Shown piece by piece: positions 25,889 through 37,117 of a stretch of 64,000 nucleotides of DNA. The DNA lies in NCBI RefSeq assembly GCF_000515115.1, contig NZ_AZXF01000016.1, forward strand, positions 99,725 through 163,724, given 5' to 3'. The notes below the pieces were generated by a model. The model had not been told where the DNA came from and did no database searches. It saw only the letters and a program-made list of their open reading frames with translations. The DNA is from Nocardiopsis sp. CNT312 (lineage in GTDB: Bacteria; Actinomycetota; Actinomycetes; Streptosporangiales; Streptosporangiaceae). The translations under genes were made by a program, and so were the position numbers. Position 1 is the stretch's first letter. Each line of letters begins with the position of its first letter.

Positions 25889-26081
25889 AGAACCTGCCCG
25901 CACACGGGAACCGCCCGCCACCGGTGCCACGAGGACGTGGCCGCGAGCCCGGAAGCGGAGAAACGGCACCCCCGGTAGCGGGAGGCCGCCCCGCAGCGGC
26001 CACGAACGAAGACTCACGCAGCAGGGCCAACGTCGTCCCGGATGCGCTTTACGAAGCCGACGCAAGACGACTGGAGGGTAG

Positions 26082-29000
26082 ATGCCTGCTGCTCAGGTGC
26101 GGCGTTCGTCCGTCCGAACGAACCCGGAAAACCCGTCCCAGGGCCTGTACGACCCCGCCTTCGAGCACGACGCCTGCGGTGTGGGCTTCGTCGCCGACCT
26201 CAACGGCCGCCGCAGCCACGACACCGTCCAGAAGGCGCTCACCGTCCTGCGCAACCTCGACCACCGAGGCGCGGCCGGTGCGGACCCCGACGACGGTGAT
26301 GGCGCGGGCATCCTCACCCAGGTCCCCCACGACCTCTACACCGAGGTCTGCGACTTCCCGCTCCCCGACGCCGGCGCCTACGCCACCGGCATCGGATTCC
26401 TTCCCGCCGACGCCGCCGAGCGCGCCGACGCCGTCCAGCGCATCAACAGCATCGCCGCCGAGGAGGGCCTCACCGTCCTCGGCTGGCGCGAGGTGCCCTT
26501 CGAACCCCAGTACTGCGGTCCCGCCGCCCGCCAGGTCATGCCCTCCTTCCAGCAGCTGTTCCTCAGCGGCACCGAGGGCACCCCCACCGAAGGCCTCACC
26601 GGCATCGAACTGGAGCGCTACGCCTACTGCGTCCGCAAGCGCTCCGAACACGAGGCCGACGTCTACTTCCCGAGCCTGTCCCCGCGCACCATCGCCTACA
26701 AGGGCATGCTCACCACCCCGCAGCTGGAGCCGTTCTTCCCCGACCTCTCCGACCGGCGCTACACCTCCGGCCTGGCCCTGGTCCACTCCCGCTTCTCCAC
26801 CAACACCTTCCCGTCCTGGCCGCTCGCCCACCCGTTCCGCTACGTCGCCCACAACGGTGAGATCAACACCGTCAAGGGCAACCGGAACATGATGCGCGCG
26901 CGGGAGGCCAAGCTCGCCACCGACCTCATCCCCGGCGACCTCGAACGCATCTTCCCCATCGTCGACCCCGACGACTCCGACACCGCCTCCTTCGACGACG
27001 CCCTGGAACTGCTCCACCTCGGCGGCCGCTCCCTGCCCCACTCGGTGCTCATGATGATCCCCGAGCCGTGGGAGAACCACACCGAGATGGACCCGGCCGT
27101 CCGGGCGTTCTACGAGTTCCACTCCACCCTCATGGAGCCCTGGGACGGGCCCGCCTCCGTCTCCTTCACCGACGGCACCGTCGTCGGCGCCGTCCTGGAC
27201 CGCAACGGCCTGCGCCCCGGCCGCTACTGGGTCACCGACGACGGCTTCGTCGTCCTGGCCAGCGAAGCGGGCGTCCTCGACATCGAGCAGTCCACCGTCG
27301 TCCGCAAGGGCCGCCTCCAGCCCGGCCGCATCTTCGTCGTCGACACCGCCCAGGGCCGCATCATCGAGGACGAGGAGCTCAAGGCCGAACTCGCCGCGCA
27401 GCACCCCTACCAGGAGTGGATCGACAACGGTCTCGTCCGTGTCGGCGACCTGCCCGCGGCCGACCCCGACCCCGTCACCGACCTCAAGCTCCACCAGCAG
27501 GTCTTCGGCTACACCGAGGAGGAACTGCGCATCCTCCTCACCCCCATGGCCCGCACCGGTGCCGAACCCATCGGCTCCATGGGCACCGACACACCCGTCG
27601 CCGCCCTCTCCGAGCGCTCGCGCCAGCTCTTCGACTACTTCTCGCAGAACTTCGCGCAGGTCACCAACCCGCCGCTCGACGCCATCCGCGAGGAGATGGT
27701 CACCAGCCTGTCCACCCTCCTGGGTGCCGAGGGCAACCTCCTCCAGGCCGAGGCCGGCGACACCCGACGCCTCGTCCTGCCCACACCCGTCGCAGACCAG
27801 GCACAGCTCGCCGCCATCGTCGCCGCGGGCCGGGACAACCCCGCCCTGAAGACCTTCACCGTCGACGGCACCTACCCCGTCGACGGCGGCGGCGACGCGC
27901 TCTCCGCGCGCCTCGACGAGATCAACGCCGAGGTGTCGGCGGCCATCGCCGACGGCGCCCGCATCCTCGTGCTCAGCGACCGCGGAACGGACGCACAGCG
28001 CGCCCCCGTCCCGTCCCTGCTGCTCACCGGCTCCGTCCACCACCACCTCGTCCGCGAGAAGACCCGCACCGAGGTCGGCCTGCTCGTCGAGGCCGCCGAC
28101 GTCCGCGAGCCCCACCACGTGGCGCTGCTCATCGGCTACGGCGCCTCCGCAGTCAACCCCTACCTCACGCTGGCCACCGTCGCCGACCTGGTCGAGCGCG
28201 GCGTCATCGGCGGTATCGACACCGACAAGGCCGTGGCCAACATCGTCAAGGCGTTCGGCAAGAGCGTCCTGAAGATCATGTCCAAGATCGGGGTGTCCAC
28301 CGTCAGCTCCTACACCGGAGCCCAGATCTTCGAGGCCCTCGGCCTCGGCGCGGACGTCATCGACCGCTGCTTCACCGGCACCACCTCCCGCCTGGGCGGC
28401 GTCGGCTTCGACGTCCTCGCCGAAGAGGTCGCCCTCCGCCACCGCCGCGCCCACGACGCCAACCCCACCGCCCACCGGCGCCTGGAGGTCGGTGGCGAGT
28501 ACCAGTGGCGCCGCGAGGGCGAACCGCACCTGTTCAGCCCCGAGACCGTCTTCAAGCTCCAGCACTCCACCCGTACCCGCAAGTACGAGATCTTCAAGGA
28601 GTACACCTCCAAGGTCGACGACCAGGCCGAGAAGCTCATGACCCTGCGCGGCCTCTTCCGCCTCAAGGAGGGCGTGCGCGAACCCGTCCCCCTCGACGAG
28701 GTCGAGCCCGTCTCCGAGATCGTCAAGCGCTTCTCCACCGGAGCCATGTCCTACGGCTCCATCTCCGCCGAGGCCCACGAGACCCTCGCCATCGCGATGA
28801 ACCGCCTCGGCGGCAAGTCCAACACCGGCGAGGGCGGCGAGGACCCCGACCGCTTCACCCGCGACGCCAACGGCGACCTGCGCCGCAGCGCCATCAAGCA
28901 GGTCGCCTCCGGCCGCTTCGGTGTCACCTCGCACTACCTGTCCAACGCCGACGACATCCAGATCAAGATGGCCCAGGGCGCCAAGCCCGGCGAGGGCGGC

Positions 29001-30638
29001 CAGCTCCCCGGCCACAAGGTCTACCCGTGGGTGGCCCGGACCCGTCACTCCACCCCCGGCGTCGGCCTCATCTCGCCGCCGCCCCACCACGACATCTACT
29101 CCATCGAGGACCTCGCCCAGCTCATCCACGACCTCAAGAACGCGAACCCCTCCGCTCGGGTCCACGTCAAGCTGGTCTCCGAAGCGGGCGTGGGAACCGT
29201 CGCCACCGGCGTGTCCAAGGCCCACGCCGACGTCGTCCTCATCTCCGGCCACGACGGCGGCACCGGTGCCTCGCCGCTGAACTCCCTCAAGCACGCCGGC
29301 ACGCCCTGGGAGCTCGGCCTGGCCGAGACCCAGCAGACCCTGCTGCTCAACGGCCTGCGCGACCGCATCGTCGTCCAGACCGACGGCCAGATGAAGACCG
29401 GCCGCGACGTCATCGTCGCCGCCCTGCTCGGTGCCGAGGAGTACGGCTTCGCCACCGCGCCCCTCGTCGTCTCCGGCTGCGTCATGATGCGCGTCTGCCA
29501 CCTCGACACCTGCCCCGTCGGTGTCGCCACGCAGAACCCGACCCTGCGCGAACGCTTCTCCGGCAAGGCCGACTACGTCGTGAACTTCTTCGAGTTCATC
29601 GCCCAGGAGGTCCGCGAGTACCTCGCCCAGCTCGGCTTCCGCAGCCTCGACGAGGCCATCGGCGCCGTCGACCTCCTCGACACCGCCGAGGCCGTCGACC
29701 ACTGGAAGGCCCAGGGTCTGGACCTGCGGCCCATCCTCCACGAGGTCGAACCGTGGGCCGGCGACCACCGCCTGCGCACCCGTGACCAGGAGCACGGTCT
29801 GGAGAAGGCCCTGGACAACACCCTCATCCAGCTCGCCGAGGGTGCCCTGGACTACGCCCAGCCCGTCACGCTGGAACTGCCGGTACGCAACGTCAACCGC
29901 ACGGTCGGCACCATGCTCGGCCACGAGGTCACCAAGCGCCACGGCGCCGACGGCCTGCCCGACAACACCATCGACATCACCTTCACCGGATCGGCCGGAC
30001 AGTCCTTCGGTGCCTTCGTGCCCAGGGGTGTCACCCTCCGGCTCCACGGCGACGCCAACGACTACGTCGGCAAGGGCCTGTCCGGCGGACGCATCACCGT
30101 GCGTCCCGACACCGCCTCGCGCCTGGTCGCCGAGGACCACATCATCGCCGGAAACGTCATCGGCTACGGCGCGACCTCCGGAGAGATCTTCCTCCGCGGC
30201 ATCGCCGGCGAACGCTTCTGCGTCCGCAACTCCGGTGCCACCGCCGTCGTCGAGGGCATCGGCGACCACGGATGCGAGTACATGACCGGCGGACGCGCCG
30301 TCATCCTCGGACGCACCGGCCGCAACTTCGCCGCCGGCATGTCCGGAGGCGTCGCCTACGTCCTCGACCTCGACGCCGAGCGCGTCAACGGCGAGATGGT
30401 CGACATCGAGGAACTCACCGACGAGGACCGCGCGTTCCTCACCGACGTCCTCACCCGCCACCGCGCCGAGACCGGATCGGCCGTCGCCGAACGGCTCCTC
30501 GACGCCGGCCCGGCCGGACTCGCCCGCATCGCCAAGGTCATGCCGCGCGACTACAAGAGGGTCCTGCTCGCCCAGGCCGAGGCCGAACGAGAGGGCCGCG
30601 ACGTCAACGAGGCCGTCATGGCCTCCGCGCAGTCCTGA
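26082..30638 (+). CDS. gltB: Glutamate synthase large subunit
   Basis: Makes two glutamates from glutamine and 2-oxoglutarate with electrons from GltD. 1518 residues from ATG 26082 behind GGAGGG. A short propeptide precedes HDACGVGF, where Cys32 becomes the N-terminal nucleophile after cleavage. The class II glutaminase domain (about 32-430) leads to the central domain, then the FMN-binding synthase barrel (about 840-1190). The 3Fe-4S ligands are Cys1133, Cys1139 and Cys1144 in [21 protein letters not shown] helix domain closes the protein. gltD follows after 33 bp. Confidence 0.98.
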   Translation: MPAAQVRRSSVRTNPENPSQGLYDPAFEHDACGVGFVADLNGRRSHDTVQKALTVLRNLDHRGAAGADPDDGDGAGILTQVPHDLYTEVCDFPLPDAGAYATGIGFLPADAAERADAVQRINSIAAEEGLTVLGWREVPFEPQYCGPAARQVMPSFQQLFLSGTEGTPTEGLTGIELERYAYCVRKRSEHEADVYFPSLSPRTIAYKGMLTTPQLEPFFPDLSDRRYTSGLALVHSRFSTNTFPSWPLAHPFRYVAHNGEINTVKGNRNMMRAREAKLATDLIPGDLERIFPIVDPDDSDTASFDDALELLHLGGRSLPHSVLMMIPEPWENHTEMDPAVRAFYEFHSTLMEPWDGPASVSFTDGTVVGAVLDRNGLRPGRYWVTDDGFVVLASEAGVLDIEQSTVVRKGRLQPGRIFVVDTAQGRIIEDEELKAELAAQHPYQEWIDNGLVRVGDLPAADPDPVTDLKLHQQVFGYTEEELRILLTPMARTGAEPIGSMGTDTPVAALSERSRQLFDYFSQNFAQVTNPPLDAIREEMVTSLSTLLGAEGNLLQAEAGDTRRLVLPTPVADQAQLAAIVAAGRDNPALKTFTVDGTYPVDGGGDALSARLDEINAEVSAAIADGARILVLSDRGTDAQRAPVPSLLLTGSVHHHLVREKTRTEVGLLVEAADVREPHHVALLIGYGASAVNPYLTLATVADLVERGVIGGIDTDKAVANIVKAFGKSVLKIMSKIGVSTVSSYTGAQIFEALGLGADVIDRCFTGTTSRLGGVGFDVLAEEVALRHRRAHDANPTAHRRLEVGGEYQWRREGEPHLFSPETVFKLQHSTRTRKYEIFKEYTSKVDDQAEKLMTLRGLFRLKEGVREPVPLDEVEPVSEIVKRFSTGAMSYGSISAEAHETLAIAMNRLGGKSNTGEGGEDPDRFTRDANGDLRRSAIKQVASGRFGVTSHYLSNADDIQIKMAQGAKPGEGGQLPGHKVYPWVARTRHSTPGVGLISPPPHHDIYSIEDLAQLIHDLKNANPSARVHVKLVSEAGVGTVATGVSKAHADVVLISGHDGGTGASPLNSLKHAGTPWELGLAETQQTLLLNGLRDRIVVQTDGQMKTGRDVIVAALLGAEEYGFATAPLVVSGCVMMRVCHLDTCPVGVATQNPTLRERFSGKADYVVNFFEFIAQEVREYLAQLGFRSLDEAIGAVDLLDTAEAVDHWKAQGLDLRPILHEVEPWAGDHRLRTRDQEHGLEKALDNTLIQLAEGALDYAQPVTLELPVRNVNRTVGTMLGHEVTKRHGADGLPDNTIDITFTGSAGQSFGAFVPRGVTLRLHGDANDYVGKGLSGGRITVRPDTASRLVAEDHIIAGNVIGYGATSGEIFLRGIAGERFCVRNSGATAVVEGIGDHGCEYMTGGRAVILGRTGRNFAAGMSGGVAYVLDLDAERVNGEMVDIEELTDEDRAFLTDVLTRHRAETGSAVAERLLDAGPAGLARIAKVMPRDYKRVLLAQAEAEREGRDVNEAVMASAQS

Positions 30639-30671
30639 GCGTCAGCGAACACGAAAGGAGGAACGACCACC

Positions 30672-32126
30672 ATGGCTGACCCCAAGGGTTTCCTGAAGAT
30701 CACCGAACGCGAACTGCCCGCCCACCGCCCCGTGGACGTGCGTATCCAGGACTGGCGCGAGGTCTACGAGGACTTCGACCGGGGGACCGTCACCAAGCAG
30801 GCCTCGCGCTGCATGGACTGCGGCATCCCCTTCTGCCACAACGGCTGCCCGCTCGGCAACCTCATCCCCGAGTGGAACAACCTCGTCTACACCCACGACT
30901 GGGCCGAGGCGATCGAGCGCCTGCACGCCACCAACAACTTCCCCGAGTTCACCGGGCGGCTCTGCCCCGCCCCGTGCGAGTCGGCGTGCGTGCTCGGCAT
31001 CAACCAGCCCGCCGTCACCATCAAGAACGTCGAGGTCTCCATCATCGACCGTGCGTGGGAGGAGGGCTGGGTCAAGCCCCTGCCCCCCGCCCTCCGCACC
31101 GGCAAGAAGGTCGCCGTCGTCGGCTCCGGCCCCGCCGGACTCGCCGCCGCCCAGCAGCTTACCCGGGCCGGCCACGACGTCACCGTCTACGAGCGCGCCG
31201 ACCGCATCGGCGGTCTGCTCCGCTACGGCATCCCCGAGTTCAAGATGGAGAAGCGGCACATCGACCGCCGCCTCGCCCAGATGAGCGCCGAGGGCACCGC
31301 CTTCCGCACCGGTGTCGACGTGGGCGTCGACATCACCACCGACCAGCTCCGCGCCGAGAACGACGCCGTCGTCCTCACCGGCGGGGCCACCGCATGGCGC
31401 GACCTGCCCGCCAGCGGACGCGAGCTCAGGGGCATCTACCAGGCCATGGAGTACCTGCCCCTGGCCAACCGGGTGCAGGAGGGCGACTACGAGCAGCCGC
31501 CCATCAGCGCCGAGGGCAAGCACGTCATCGTCATCGGCGGCGGCGACACCGGCGCCGACTGCGTGGGCACCGCCCACCGCCAGGGCGCCGCCTCCGTCAC
31601 CCAGCTCGAAATCATGCCCAAGCCCCCCGCCAAGCGCCCCGACCACCAGCCCTGGCCCACCATGCCGATGCTGTACAAGGTCACCAGCGCCCACGAGGAG
31701 GGCGGCAAGCGGATCTACTCCGTCAACACCCTGGAGTTCATCGGGGACGACGACGGCAACGTCCGCGCCCTCAAGCTCGTCGAGGTCAAGCGCACCGACA
31801 AGGGCTTCGAGCCCGTCGAGGGCACCGAGCGCGAGATCCCCGCCGACCTCGTCACCCTCGCCATGGGCTTTGTCGGCCCCCAGAAGGAAGGCATGATCGA
31901 CCAGCTCGGCGTCGACCTCGACAACCGGGGCAACGTCGTCCGCGACGGGGACTACCACACCAGTGTCGACGGCGTCTTCTGCGCCGGCGACATGGGCCGC
32001 GGCCAGTCCCTCATCGTCTGGGCGATCGCCGAGGGCCGCTCCGCCGCCGCGAGTGTCGACCGCTACCTCGGACACGACAGCAGGCTCCCGGTCGCCATCC
32101 CGCCGACCGAACGCCCGCTCGTCTGA
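30672..32126 (+). CDS. gltD: Glutamate synthase small subunit
   Basis: Passes electrons from NAD(P)H through FAD and iron-sulfur clusters to GltB. 484 residues from ATG 30672 behind GAAAGGAGG. The N-terminal 4Fe-4S ligands are visible as Cys47, Cys50, Cys55 and Cys59, then Cys98, Cys102 and Cys106. FAD binds at [17 protein letters not shown], and the second dinucleotide fold is [15 protein letters not shown]. The closing [19 protein letters not shown] is the FAD-contacting end of this family. Same operon as gltB. Confidence 0.98.
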   Translation: MADPKGFLKITERELPAHRPVDVRIQDWREVYEDFDRGTVTKQASRCMDCGIPFCHNGCPLGNLIPEWNNLVYTHDWAEAIERLHATNNFPEFTGRLCPAPCESACVLGINQPAVTIKNVEVSIIDRAWEEGWVKPLPPALRTGKKVAVVGSGPAGLAAAQQLTRAGHDVTVYERADRIGGLLRYGIPEFKMEKRHIDRRLAQMSAEGTAFRTGVDVGVDITTDQLRAENDAVVLTGGATAWRDLPASGRELRGIYQAMEYLPLANRVQEGDYEQPPISAEGKHVIVIGGGDTGADCVGTAHRQGAASVTQLEIMPKPPAKRPDHQPWPTMPMLYKVTSAHEEGGKRIYSVNTLEFIGDDDGNVRALKLVEVKRTDKGFEPVEGTEREIPADLVTLAMGFVGPQKEGMIDQLGVDLDNRGNVVRDGDYHTSVDGVFCAGDMGRGQSLIVWAIAEGRSAAASVDRYLGHDSRLPVAIPPTERPLV

Positions 32127-32131
32127 CCCGC

Positions 32132-32171
32132 GCGGCGCCGGGTCCGGGATCCCTCCCGGGCCCGGCGCCGC
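32132..32171 (+). terminator. Strong hairpin after gltD
   Basis: Arms of 17 bp with a single G-U pair and a 6-base loop start 6 bp after the gltD stop. No T-run follows. Confidence 0.8.
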
Positions 32172-32325
32172 CGTCTTCCCCGACTGTCGCCGTGACGTGG
32201 CGCGCTCGTGCCGGAATGCCGCCCCGGGAAGGGAAGGAGCTCGTCAAGGCAGAGGATTCGTTCAGGAGTGACGTAACAAACGCCCTGCTGTCCCTGGGCT
32301 CCACCCCCTCGCCCAGGTCGGACAC

Positions 32326-32697
32326 ATGAGGTGCCGCATCGTCGGGGAAGCGGCCATGGCGCTCCACACGGCCTTCCTCCTCTACGCGGCCCTCGGCGGC
32401 TTCCTCGCCTGGAAGTGGCCGCGCACCTTCTGGCCCCGCCTGTGCGTCGCCCTCTACGCCCTCGCCACCAGCATCGTCGGCGGCCCTGCCCCCTCACCCA
32501 CGTGGAGAACTGGGGCCGTCGCCACGCCGGACGCGAACCCCTCGCCTCCGCCGGGTTGATCGACCACTACCTCACCGGTGCCCTCCAACCCCGGGGACCA
32601 GCCCGCCGCCGTCCAGATCGGTGCCGGAGCCGCCGTCGCCCTCTCCTGGGCCGGCCTCGCCGTCCCCGTCCTTCCGCCGACGCCGGGCCGCCGCGCA
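32326..32697 (+). pseudogene. Decayed DUF2784 gene, upstream duplicate
   Basis: The first 50 codons from ATG 32326 parallel the intact gene at 32794 (LGGFLAWKWPRTFWPRLCVALYALA). Near 32481 one T is missing compared with the intact copy, which shifts the frame. ENWGRRHAGREPLASAGLIDHYLTG continues in frame 3 and VALSWAGLAV resumes in frame 1 after a further deletion, so at least two lesions separate it from a working gene. DNA identity to the live copy is high over 32390-32570, so the duplication is fairly recent. Confidence 0.85.
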
Positions 32698-32793
32698 GGA
32701 CCGGGAACCGGACCACACCTCCGACTGGGGCCGACGAGGGCGGCGGGCCGAAGCGGAGCGGAGACCCGAAGGAACACTGCCTAACCTGGAGGC

Positions 32794-33171
32794 ATGGCCT
32801 ACCACGTGCTCGCCCAGAGCGCGATGCTCCTGCACTTCGCGTTCCTGGCCTACGTGGCCCTCGGCGGCTTCCTCGCCTGGAAGTGGCCGCGCACCTTCTG
32901 GCCCCACCTGTGCGTCGCCCTCTACGCCCTCGCCATCACCCTCATCGGCTGGCCCTGCCCCCTCACCCACGTGGAGAACTGGGGCCGCCGCCACGCCGGA
33001 CGCGAACCCCTCGCCCCCGCCGGGTTCATAGACCACTACCTCACCGGCGTCCTCTACCCCGACGCACACCTCATCACCGTCAAAACCGCCACAGCGCTTC
33101 TCGTCGCCCTCTCCTGGACCGGCCTCGCCACCCTCACACTGCACCGACGGGCACACCGCCCGCCCGGGTAA
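32794..33171 (+). CDS. DUF2784 membrane protein
   Basis: 125 residues from ATG 32794. Three or four helices are visible (about 5-28, 38-55, 92-112). The DUF2784 core is LLHFAFLAYVALGGFLAWKWPRTFW, then IGWPCPLTHVENWGRRHAG and FIDHYLTGVLYP. The conserved Cys-Pro-Leu-Thr and Glu-Asn suggest a ligand or metal site, but no function is known to me. A dead copy lies immediately upstream. Confidence 0.88.
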   Translation: MAYHVLAQSAMLLHFAFLAYVALGGFLAWKWPRTFWPHLCVALYALAITLIGWPCPLTHVENWGRRHAGREPLAPAGFIDHYLTGVLYPDAHLITVKTATALLVALSWTGLATLTLHRRAHRPPG

Positions 33172-33226
33172 AGATCGTGGATATTGCCCGCCGAAGCATT
33201 CACCCCACCGGGCCCGCCGCCGTACC

Positions 33227-34138
33227 GTGAACACCATGACCGTCGTGACCTGGGACGCCTTCCGTGCTGCCGAACACTTCACCATGCGCAGCGCCAGACT
33301 CATCGACCGCCACCGCTTCGCCTACCACTTCCAGAACGGCCCGGCGGCACCCATCCGCTCCGCACTCGCCGCCTACCGCAACCTCGACGGCGGCTACGGC
33401 AACGGACTCGACCCCGACATGCGCGGCCACGCCAGCCAACCCGCGGCCACAGAACTGGCCCTCGCCCACCTCGACGAACTCGGCCCCATCCCGCACAACA
33501 TCGGCTCCGGCATCTGCCGCTACCTCACCAGCATCAGCGGACCCGAAGGCAACATCCCCCACGCCCTGCCCACCATCCGCAACACCGAGGCCGCACCCTG
33601 GCTCCAAACCGGCGAACCCTACATCAGCTCACTCGGCGCCACCGCCGCCATCACCGCCTACCTGCATAAACACCGCATCACCCACCCCTGGCGCGACCTC
33701 GCCACCGCCTACTGCTGGAAACACATCGACTCCATGGGTTGGACCCACCCCGAAGAGGCCATCCGCATCTGCCACTTCCTCCAGCACGCACCCAACCGGC
33801 CCCGCGCCCTCCAAGCCATCAACCGCCTCTCCGCCATCATCCGCGCCGAATTCGACGAATACCCCACACCCGACAGCCGCACCCACACCCCCCTGGACCT
33901 CGCACCCAGCCCCGACCACATCGCCCGACCGCTCTTCACCCAGACCGTCATCGCCCACAACCTCGACACCTTCCAGCGGCAGCAGCGCCCCGACGGCGGA
34001 TGGGACAGCCACCACGACACCTGGGACCCCGCCGCCACCATCGAACGCGAAGGCATGCTCACCATCCAGCGCCTGCGCGTCCTACGCGCCTACGGCCGCA
34101 TCGGCACCCGCCTGCCCACCCCCCGAACCGACCCGTGA
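33227..34138 (+). CDS. Alpha/alpha-toroid protein (terpene cyclase/prenyltransferase-like)
   Basis: 303 residues from GTG 33227, or 300 from ATG 33236; no ribosome site is visible for either. The sequence is helical with repeated DGG turns typical of squalene-cyclase and prenyltransferase beta-subunit folds: YRNLDGGYGNGLDPD near the start and QRQQRPDGGWDSHHDTWDP near the end, followed by EREGMLTIQRLRVLRAYGR. It is only one toroid long and I see no DxDD motif, so it is not an ordinary hopene cyclase. A small-molecule lyase or binding role is possible; substrate unknown. Neighbours give no help. Confidence 0.7.
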   Translation: MNTMTVVTWDAFRAAEHFTMRSARLIDRHRFAYHFQNGPAAPIRSALAAYRNLDGGYGNGLDPDMRGHASQPAATELALAHLDELGPIPHNIGSGICRYLTSISGPEGNIPHALPTIRNTEAAPWLQTGEPYISSLGATAAITAYLHKHRITHPWRDLATAYCWKHIDSMGWTHPEEAIRICHFLQHAPNRPRALQAINRLSAIIRAEFDEYPTPDSRTHTPLDLAPSPDHIARPLFTQTVIAHNLDTFQRQQRPDGGWDSHHDTWDPAATIEREGMLTIQRLRVLRAYGRIGTRLPTPRTDP

Positions 34139-34228
34139 CACCCGGCCGCACCACCGCGTTCGCCGCCGTGAAGCCCGACAGACGACCCATCGCAACCTGG
34201 TTTAGACCAATCCATCCCACAAAAGCTC

Positions 34229-34234
34229 TAGAGT
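34229..34234 (+). promoter_or_regulatory. -10 box TAGAGT for pyk, probably leaderless
   Basis: TAGAGT lies 7 bp before GTG 34242, the distance at which transcription would start on the initiation codon. This also picks 34242 over GTG 34233. Confidence 0.5.
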
Positions 34235-34241
34235 GAGTCCC

Positions 34242-35675
34242 GTGACACGTCGAGCAAAGATCGTCGCGACCCTCGGCCCCGCCACCTCGAGCCCGGACAC
34301 CCTCCGCGCGCTCGTCGAAGCCGGCCTGGACGTAGCGCGACTCAACCTCAGCCACGGAACCCACGACGACCACCGGGCCAACCTCGCCCGGCTACGCGAG
34401 GCCTCCGAAGCCGCCGGACGCGCCGTCGGCGTCCTGGCCGACCTCCAAGGCCCCAAGATCCGCCTCGGCACCTTCGCCGACGGCTCCGCCGAACTCGCCC
34501 CCGGCGACGAGTTCACCATCACCACCGACGACATCCCCGGAAACGCCGACCGCGTCTCCACCACCTACAAGAACCTCCCCGGCGACGTCCGCCCCGGAGA
34601 CCGCGTCCTCATCGACGACGGCCGCATCGCCCTCGAATGCACCAAGACCACCGCCACCGACGTCCACACCCGCGTCATCCACGGCGGCCCCGTCTCCAAC
34701 CACAAGGGACTCAACCTCCCCGGCGTCGCCGTCAGCGTCCCCGCACTCACCGACAAAGACGAGAAAGACCTCCGCTGGGCCCTGCACGAAGGCGTCGACA
34801 TGGTCGCCCTCTCCTTCGTCCGCAGCCCCGCCGACGCTGAAGAGTGCCACCGCATCATGGACGAAGAGGGCATCACCGTCCCCCTCATCGCCAAGGTCGA
34901 GAAACCCCAAGCCGTGGAACGCCTCCACGACATCATCGAGGTCTTTGACGGCGTCATGGTCGCCCGCGGCGACCTCGGTGTCGAACTCCCCCTCGAAAAC
35001 GTCCCCATGGTGCAAAAACGCGCTATCGAACGCTGCCGCGACAAGGCCAAACCCGTCATCGTCGCCACCCAGATGCTCGAATCCATGATCAGCGCCCCCC
35101 GGCCCACCCGCGCCGAGGCCTCCGACGTCGCCAACGCCGTCCTCGACGGTGCCGACGCCGTCATGCTCTCCGGCGAGACCAGCGTCGGAAAATACCCCGT
35201 CGAAACCGTCCAGACCATGGCCCGCATCGTCGGCGCCGCCGAACAGGAATCCCTGCGGGCCTCGCACATCCTCAACCGGGTGCCCGAGACCACCGGCGGA
35301 GCCATCGCCCGCGCCGCCGCCGAGATCGGCGCCACCGTCGGAGCCAAGGCCCTCGTCGCCTTCACCATGTCCGGCGAGACCGCCCGGCGCCTCGCCCGCT
35401 ACCGCTCACCCATCCCGCTCCTGGCCTTCAGCACCGAGCACACCACCCGAGGCCTGCTCTCCCTCACCTGGGGCGTCCAGACCAGCCTCGTCCCCTGGGT
35501 CGACAACACCGACGACATGGTCCGCCAGGTCGAACACGAACTCCTGCGCCTGGGCGAGTACGCCAAGGGCGACAAGGTCGTCATCGTCGCCGGCAGCCCG
35601 CCCGGAACCGTGGGATCCACCAACTCCCTGCGTGTCCACAAGCTCGGCGACGCCGTCGCACTGAACAGCCAGTAG
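34242..35675 (+). CDS. pyk: Pyruvate kinase
   Basis: Makes pyruvate and ATP from phosphoenolpyruvate and ADP, the last step of glycolysis. 477 residues from GTG 34242; this start gives the usual N-terminus RRAKIVATLGPATS, while GTG 34233 would add three residues. The barrel carries LNLSHGTHDDH (K/Mg site), LPLENVPMVQK after the catalytic VARGDLGVE, IAKVEKPQAVE with the active-site Lys, and MLSGETSVGKYP. The C-terminal regulatory domain is complete. Monocistronic, convergent with the DUF1266 gene. Confidence 0.97.
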   Translation: MTRRAKIVATLGPATSSPDTLRALVEAGLDVARLNLSHGTHDDHRANLARLREASEAAGRAVGVLADLQGPKIRLGTFADGSAELAPGDEFTITTDDIPGNADRVSTTYKNLPGDVRPGDRVLIDDGRIALECTKTTATDVHTRVIHGGPVSNHKGLNLPGVAVSVPALTDKDEKDLRWALHEGVDMVALSFVRSPADAEECHRIMDEEGITVPLIAKVEKPQAVERLHDIIEVFDGVMVARGDLGVELPLENVPMVQKRAIERCRDKAKPVIVATQMLESMISAPRPTRAEASDVANAVLDGADAVMLSGETSVGKYPVETVQTMARIVGAAEQESLRASHILNRVPETTGGAIARAAAEIGATVGAKALVAFTMSGETARRLARYRSPIPLLAFSTEHTTRGLLSLTWGVQTSLVPWVDNTDDMVRQVEHELLRLGEYAKGDKVVIVAGSPPGTVGSTNSLRVHKLGDAVALNSQ

Positions 35676-35733
35676 ACACACCACAGCCGCACGGAAGGGC
35701 CCGGGGCGCCCCGCGCACCCGGAGAGGGAAGAA

Positions 35734-35814
35734 GGCCGCATCAGGTCCGGTGCTGAGAGGTCGAACAGGGCGTACGAGCCGCGCCCCCGGCCCCGCACCG
35801 GAACCGATGCGGCC
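35734..35814. terminator. Long imperfect inverted repeat between convergent genes
   Basis: GGCCGCATC (35734-35742) pairs with GATGCGGCC (35806-35814), and the stem continues inward for ten more pairs (35744-35753 with 35795-35805) with two single-base bulges. The 41-base loop is unusually long. It probably stops pyk on one strand and the DUF1266 gene on the other. Confidence 0.6.
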
Positions 35815-35829
35815 AACGCGTACCCGGAC

Positions 35830-36837
35830 CTACTTCTCCTGCCCCGAGGACACGCCGCCCTCCGAGACCACACGCTCCAACGGCATGTCCCACGGCAACA
35901 GGTTCCACGGACTCCGCGGATCCTCCGTCAACAGCCCCAGCGCCGTCCACACCCGGTCCGTGCCGCTCCTGTCGTCCACCACACCCTTGTCCGGCCACAG
36001 CAGATACCCCGCGTGGAACGCCACACACAACTGCCGCCACGACGAGTACCGCCGCTGGAGGTCCGACGCCACCCGCCGCAGCAGCGACTGCGCCTCGCCC
36101 GGACTCAGCCAGTCCAGCGTCGCACCCGCACACACCATCCGGATGACGTGCACCGACTTCCACCACTGGTAGGCACCCACCACCACGGTCCGGCCCCCGT
36201 CCCCGGAGACACCCTCCACCGTGTCGGAACCGGAGGCGACGGAAGCACCGGGAACCGTCGTGACCGTCCGCAGCCGTTCCACCTGCTCCGCCGACAGCCG
36301 CACACTCCGGCCGGCCTCCCCGCCGCCCCGCCCCCGGGGCAGGCGCGGGCGCGCCTCACCCGCCTCCAGGTCGATGACCATGTCCAGGGTGGGGGTCGTG
36401 CGCAGCTCCTCCTGGAGCGACTCCACCGCGGCCAGCAGCGACGTCCGGTCGGTCACCCGCCACTCCAGCTCCAGCATGCGCCGGTAGCCGCGGCGCAGGG
36501 AGGGGCGCACCAGCACGTCCCAGGGTTCGGCGACCGCCACACGGTAGGGGGCGGCCACGGCGGCGGCCCAGCGCTCGGTGCTCAACGGGCCGTCGGGGTC
36601 CTTGGCCCGGAGCGTGGGGGCCTCGCGGGAGCCGATGACCAGCTCGGCGAAGGAGCCGGCGGCCAGGGCCACGGCCGGGAGGAACGACCAGAACGGCTGG
36701 TCGAGGGCGACGAGGACGACCGTGAGGAGGGCGAGGGGCGCCAGTAGCCAGGGCTGGCGGCGCCGGGAACCCCAGGCCACGACGACCCAGGTACCGATGA
36801 CGAACGCGCCGATCACCCCGGCGATCGCGGTCAGCAC
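35830..36837 (-). CDS. Membrane protein with DUF1266-like domain
   Basis: 335 residues from GTG 36837, preceded on this strand by GAGAGGAGC. Two or three N-terminal helices (about 3-23, 30-45, 50-68) are followed by a cytoplasmic part. The end of that part, DWLSPGEAQSLLRRVASDLQRRYSSWRQLCVAFHAGYLLW, resembles the DUF1266 pattern of a helix pair ending in Ser-Trp and a hydrophobic helix. WRVTDRTSLLAAVESLQEE earlier fits the family's N-terminal helix. Function unknown. Confidence 0.7.
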   Translation of the reverse strand: MLTAIAGVIGAFVIGTWVVVAWGSRRRQPWLLAPLALLTVVLVALDQPFWSFLPAVALAAGSFAELVIGSREAPTLRAKDPDGPLSTERWAAAVAAPYRVAVAEPWDVLVRPSLRRGYRRMLELEWRVTDRTSLLAAVESLQEELRTTPTLDMVIDLEAGEARPRLPRGRGGGEAGRSVRLSAEQVERLRTVTTVPGASVASGSDTVEGVSGDGGRTVVVGAYQWWKSVHVIRMVCAGATLDWLSPGEAQSLLRRVASDLQRRYSSWRQLCVAFHAGYLLWPDKGVVDDRSGTDRVWTALGLLTEDPRSPWNLLPWDMPLERVVSEGGVSSGQEK

Positions 36838-37117
36838 CCGTTGCTCCTCTCAATGGGTGTCCTGTCTGCACCACCAGGATGGGTGACGGAACGGGGCCCG
36901 GAAGCCCGAACCCGCGGGTTGTACCCAGGTTGTGGCCGGGATGTGACCGGTTCAGCCCACTCGTCCCTTCGGAAAGTGACAAAAAGTCCAATCGGGGTGG
37001 AACTGGCCGGGTGGATACAGCGGTTCTGGGCGAGGCGTTCCGAAACGGGGGTGCGGGCCCGCGCGTGGTGGGTGGGGGATCGAGAGGGCGGGACCCGTCA
37101 GGAGTCAGGCGAGAGGG

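Larger units (their letters stand above)
25455..26081 (+). other. Long non-coding region upstream of gltB
   Basis: About 580-630 bp without a convincing gene. It contains a promoter-like pair at 25601-25630, a T-rich segment with repeated GTTGGGTTT words (about 25680-25722), a perfect 10-bp palindrome at 25844-25853, a second -10-like TATAAG at 25883, and a GGCCGC/GCGGCC hairpin at 25984-26001. A 19-codon ORF at 25666 has no ribosome site. I could not match a known riboswitch. Confidence 0.5.

Noticed and set aside
26049..30461. 1470-codon open frame antisense to gltB
   Set aside because: Gly/Val/Asp/Glu-only composition typical of the reverse shadow of a GC-rich gene; gltB is certain on the plus strand.
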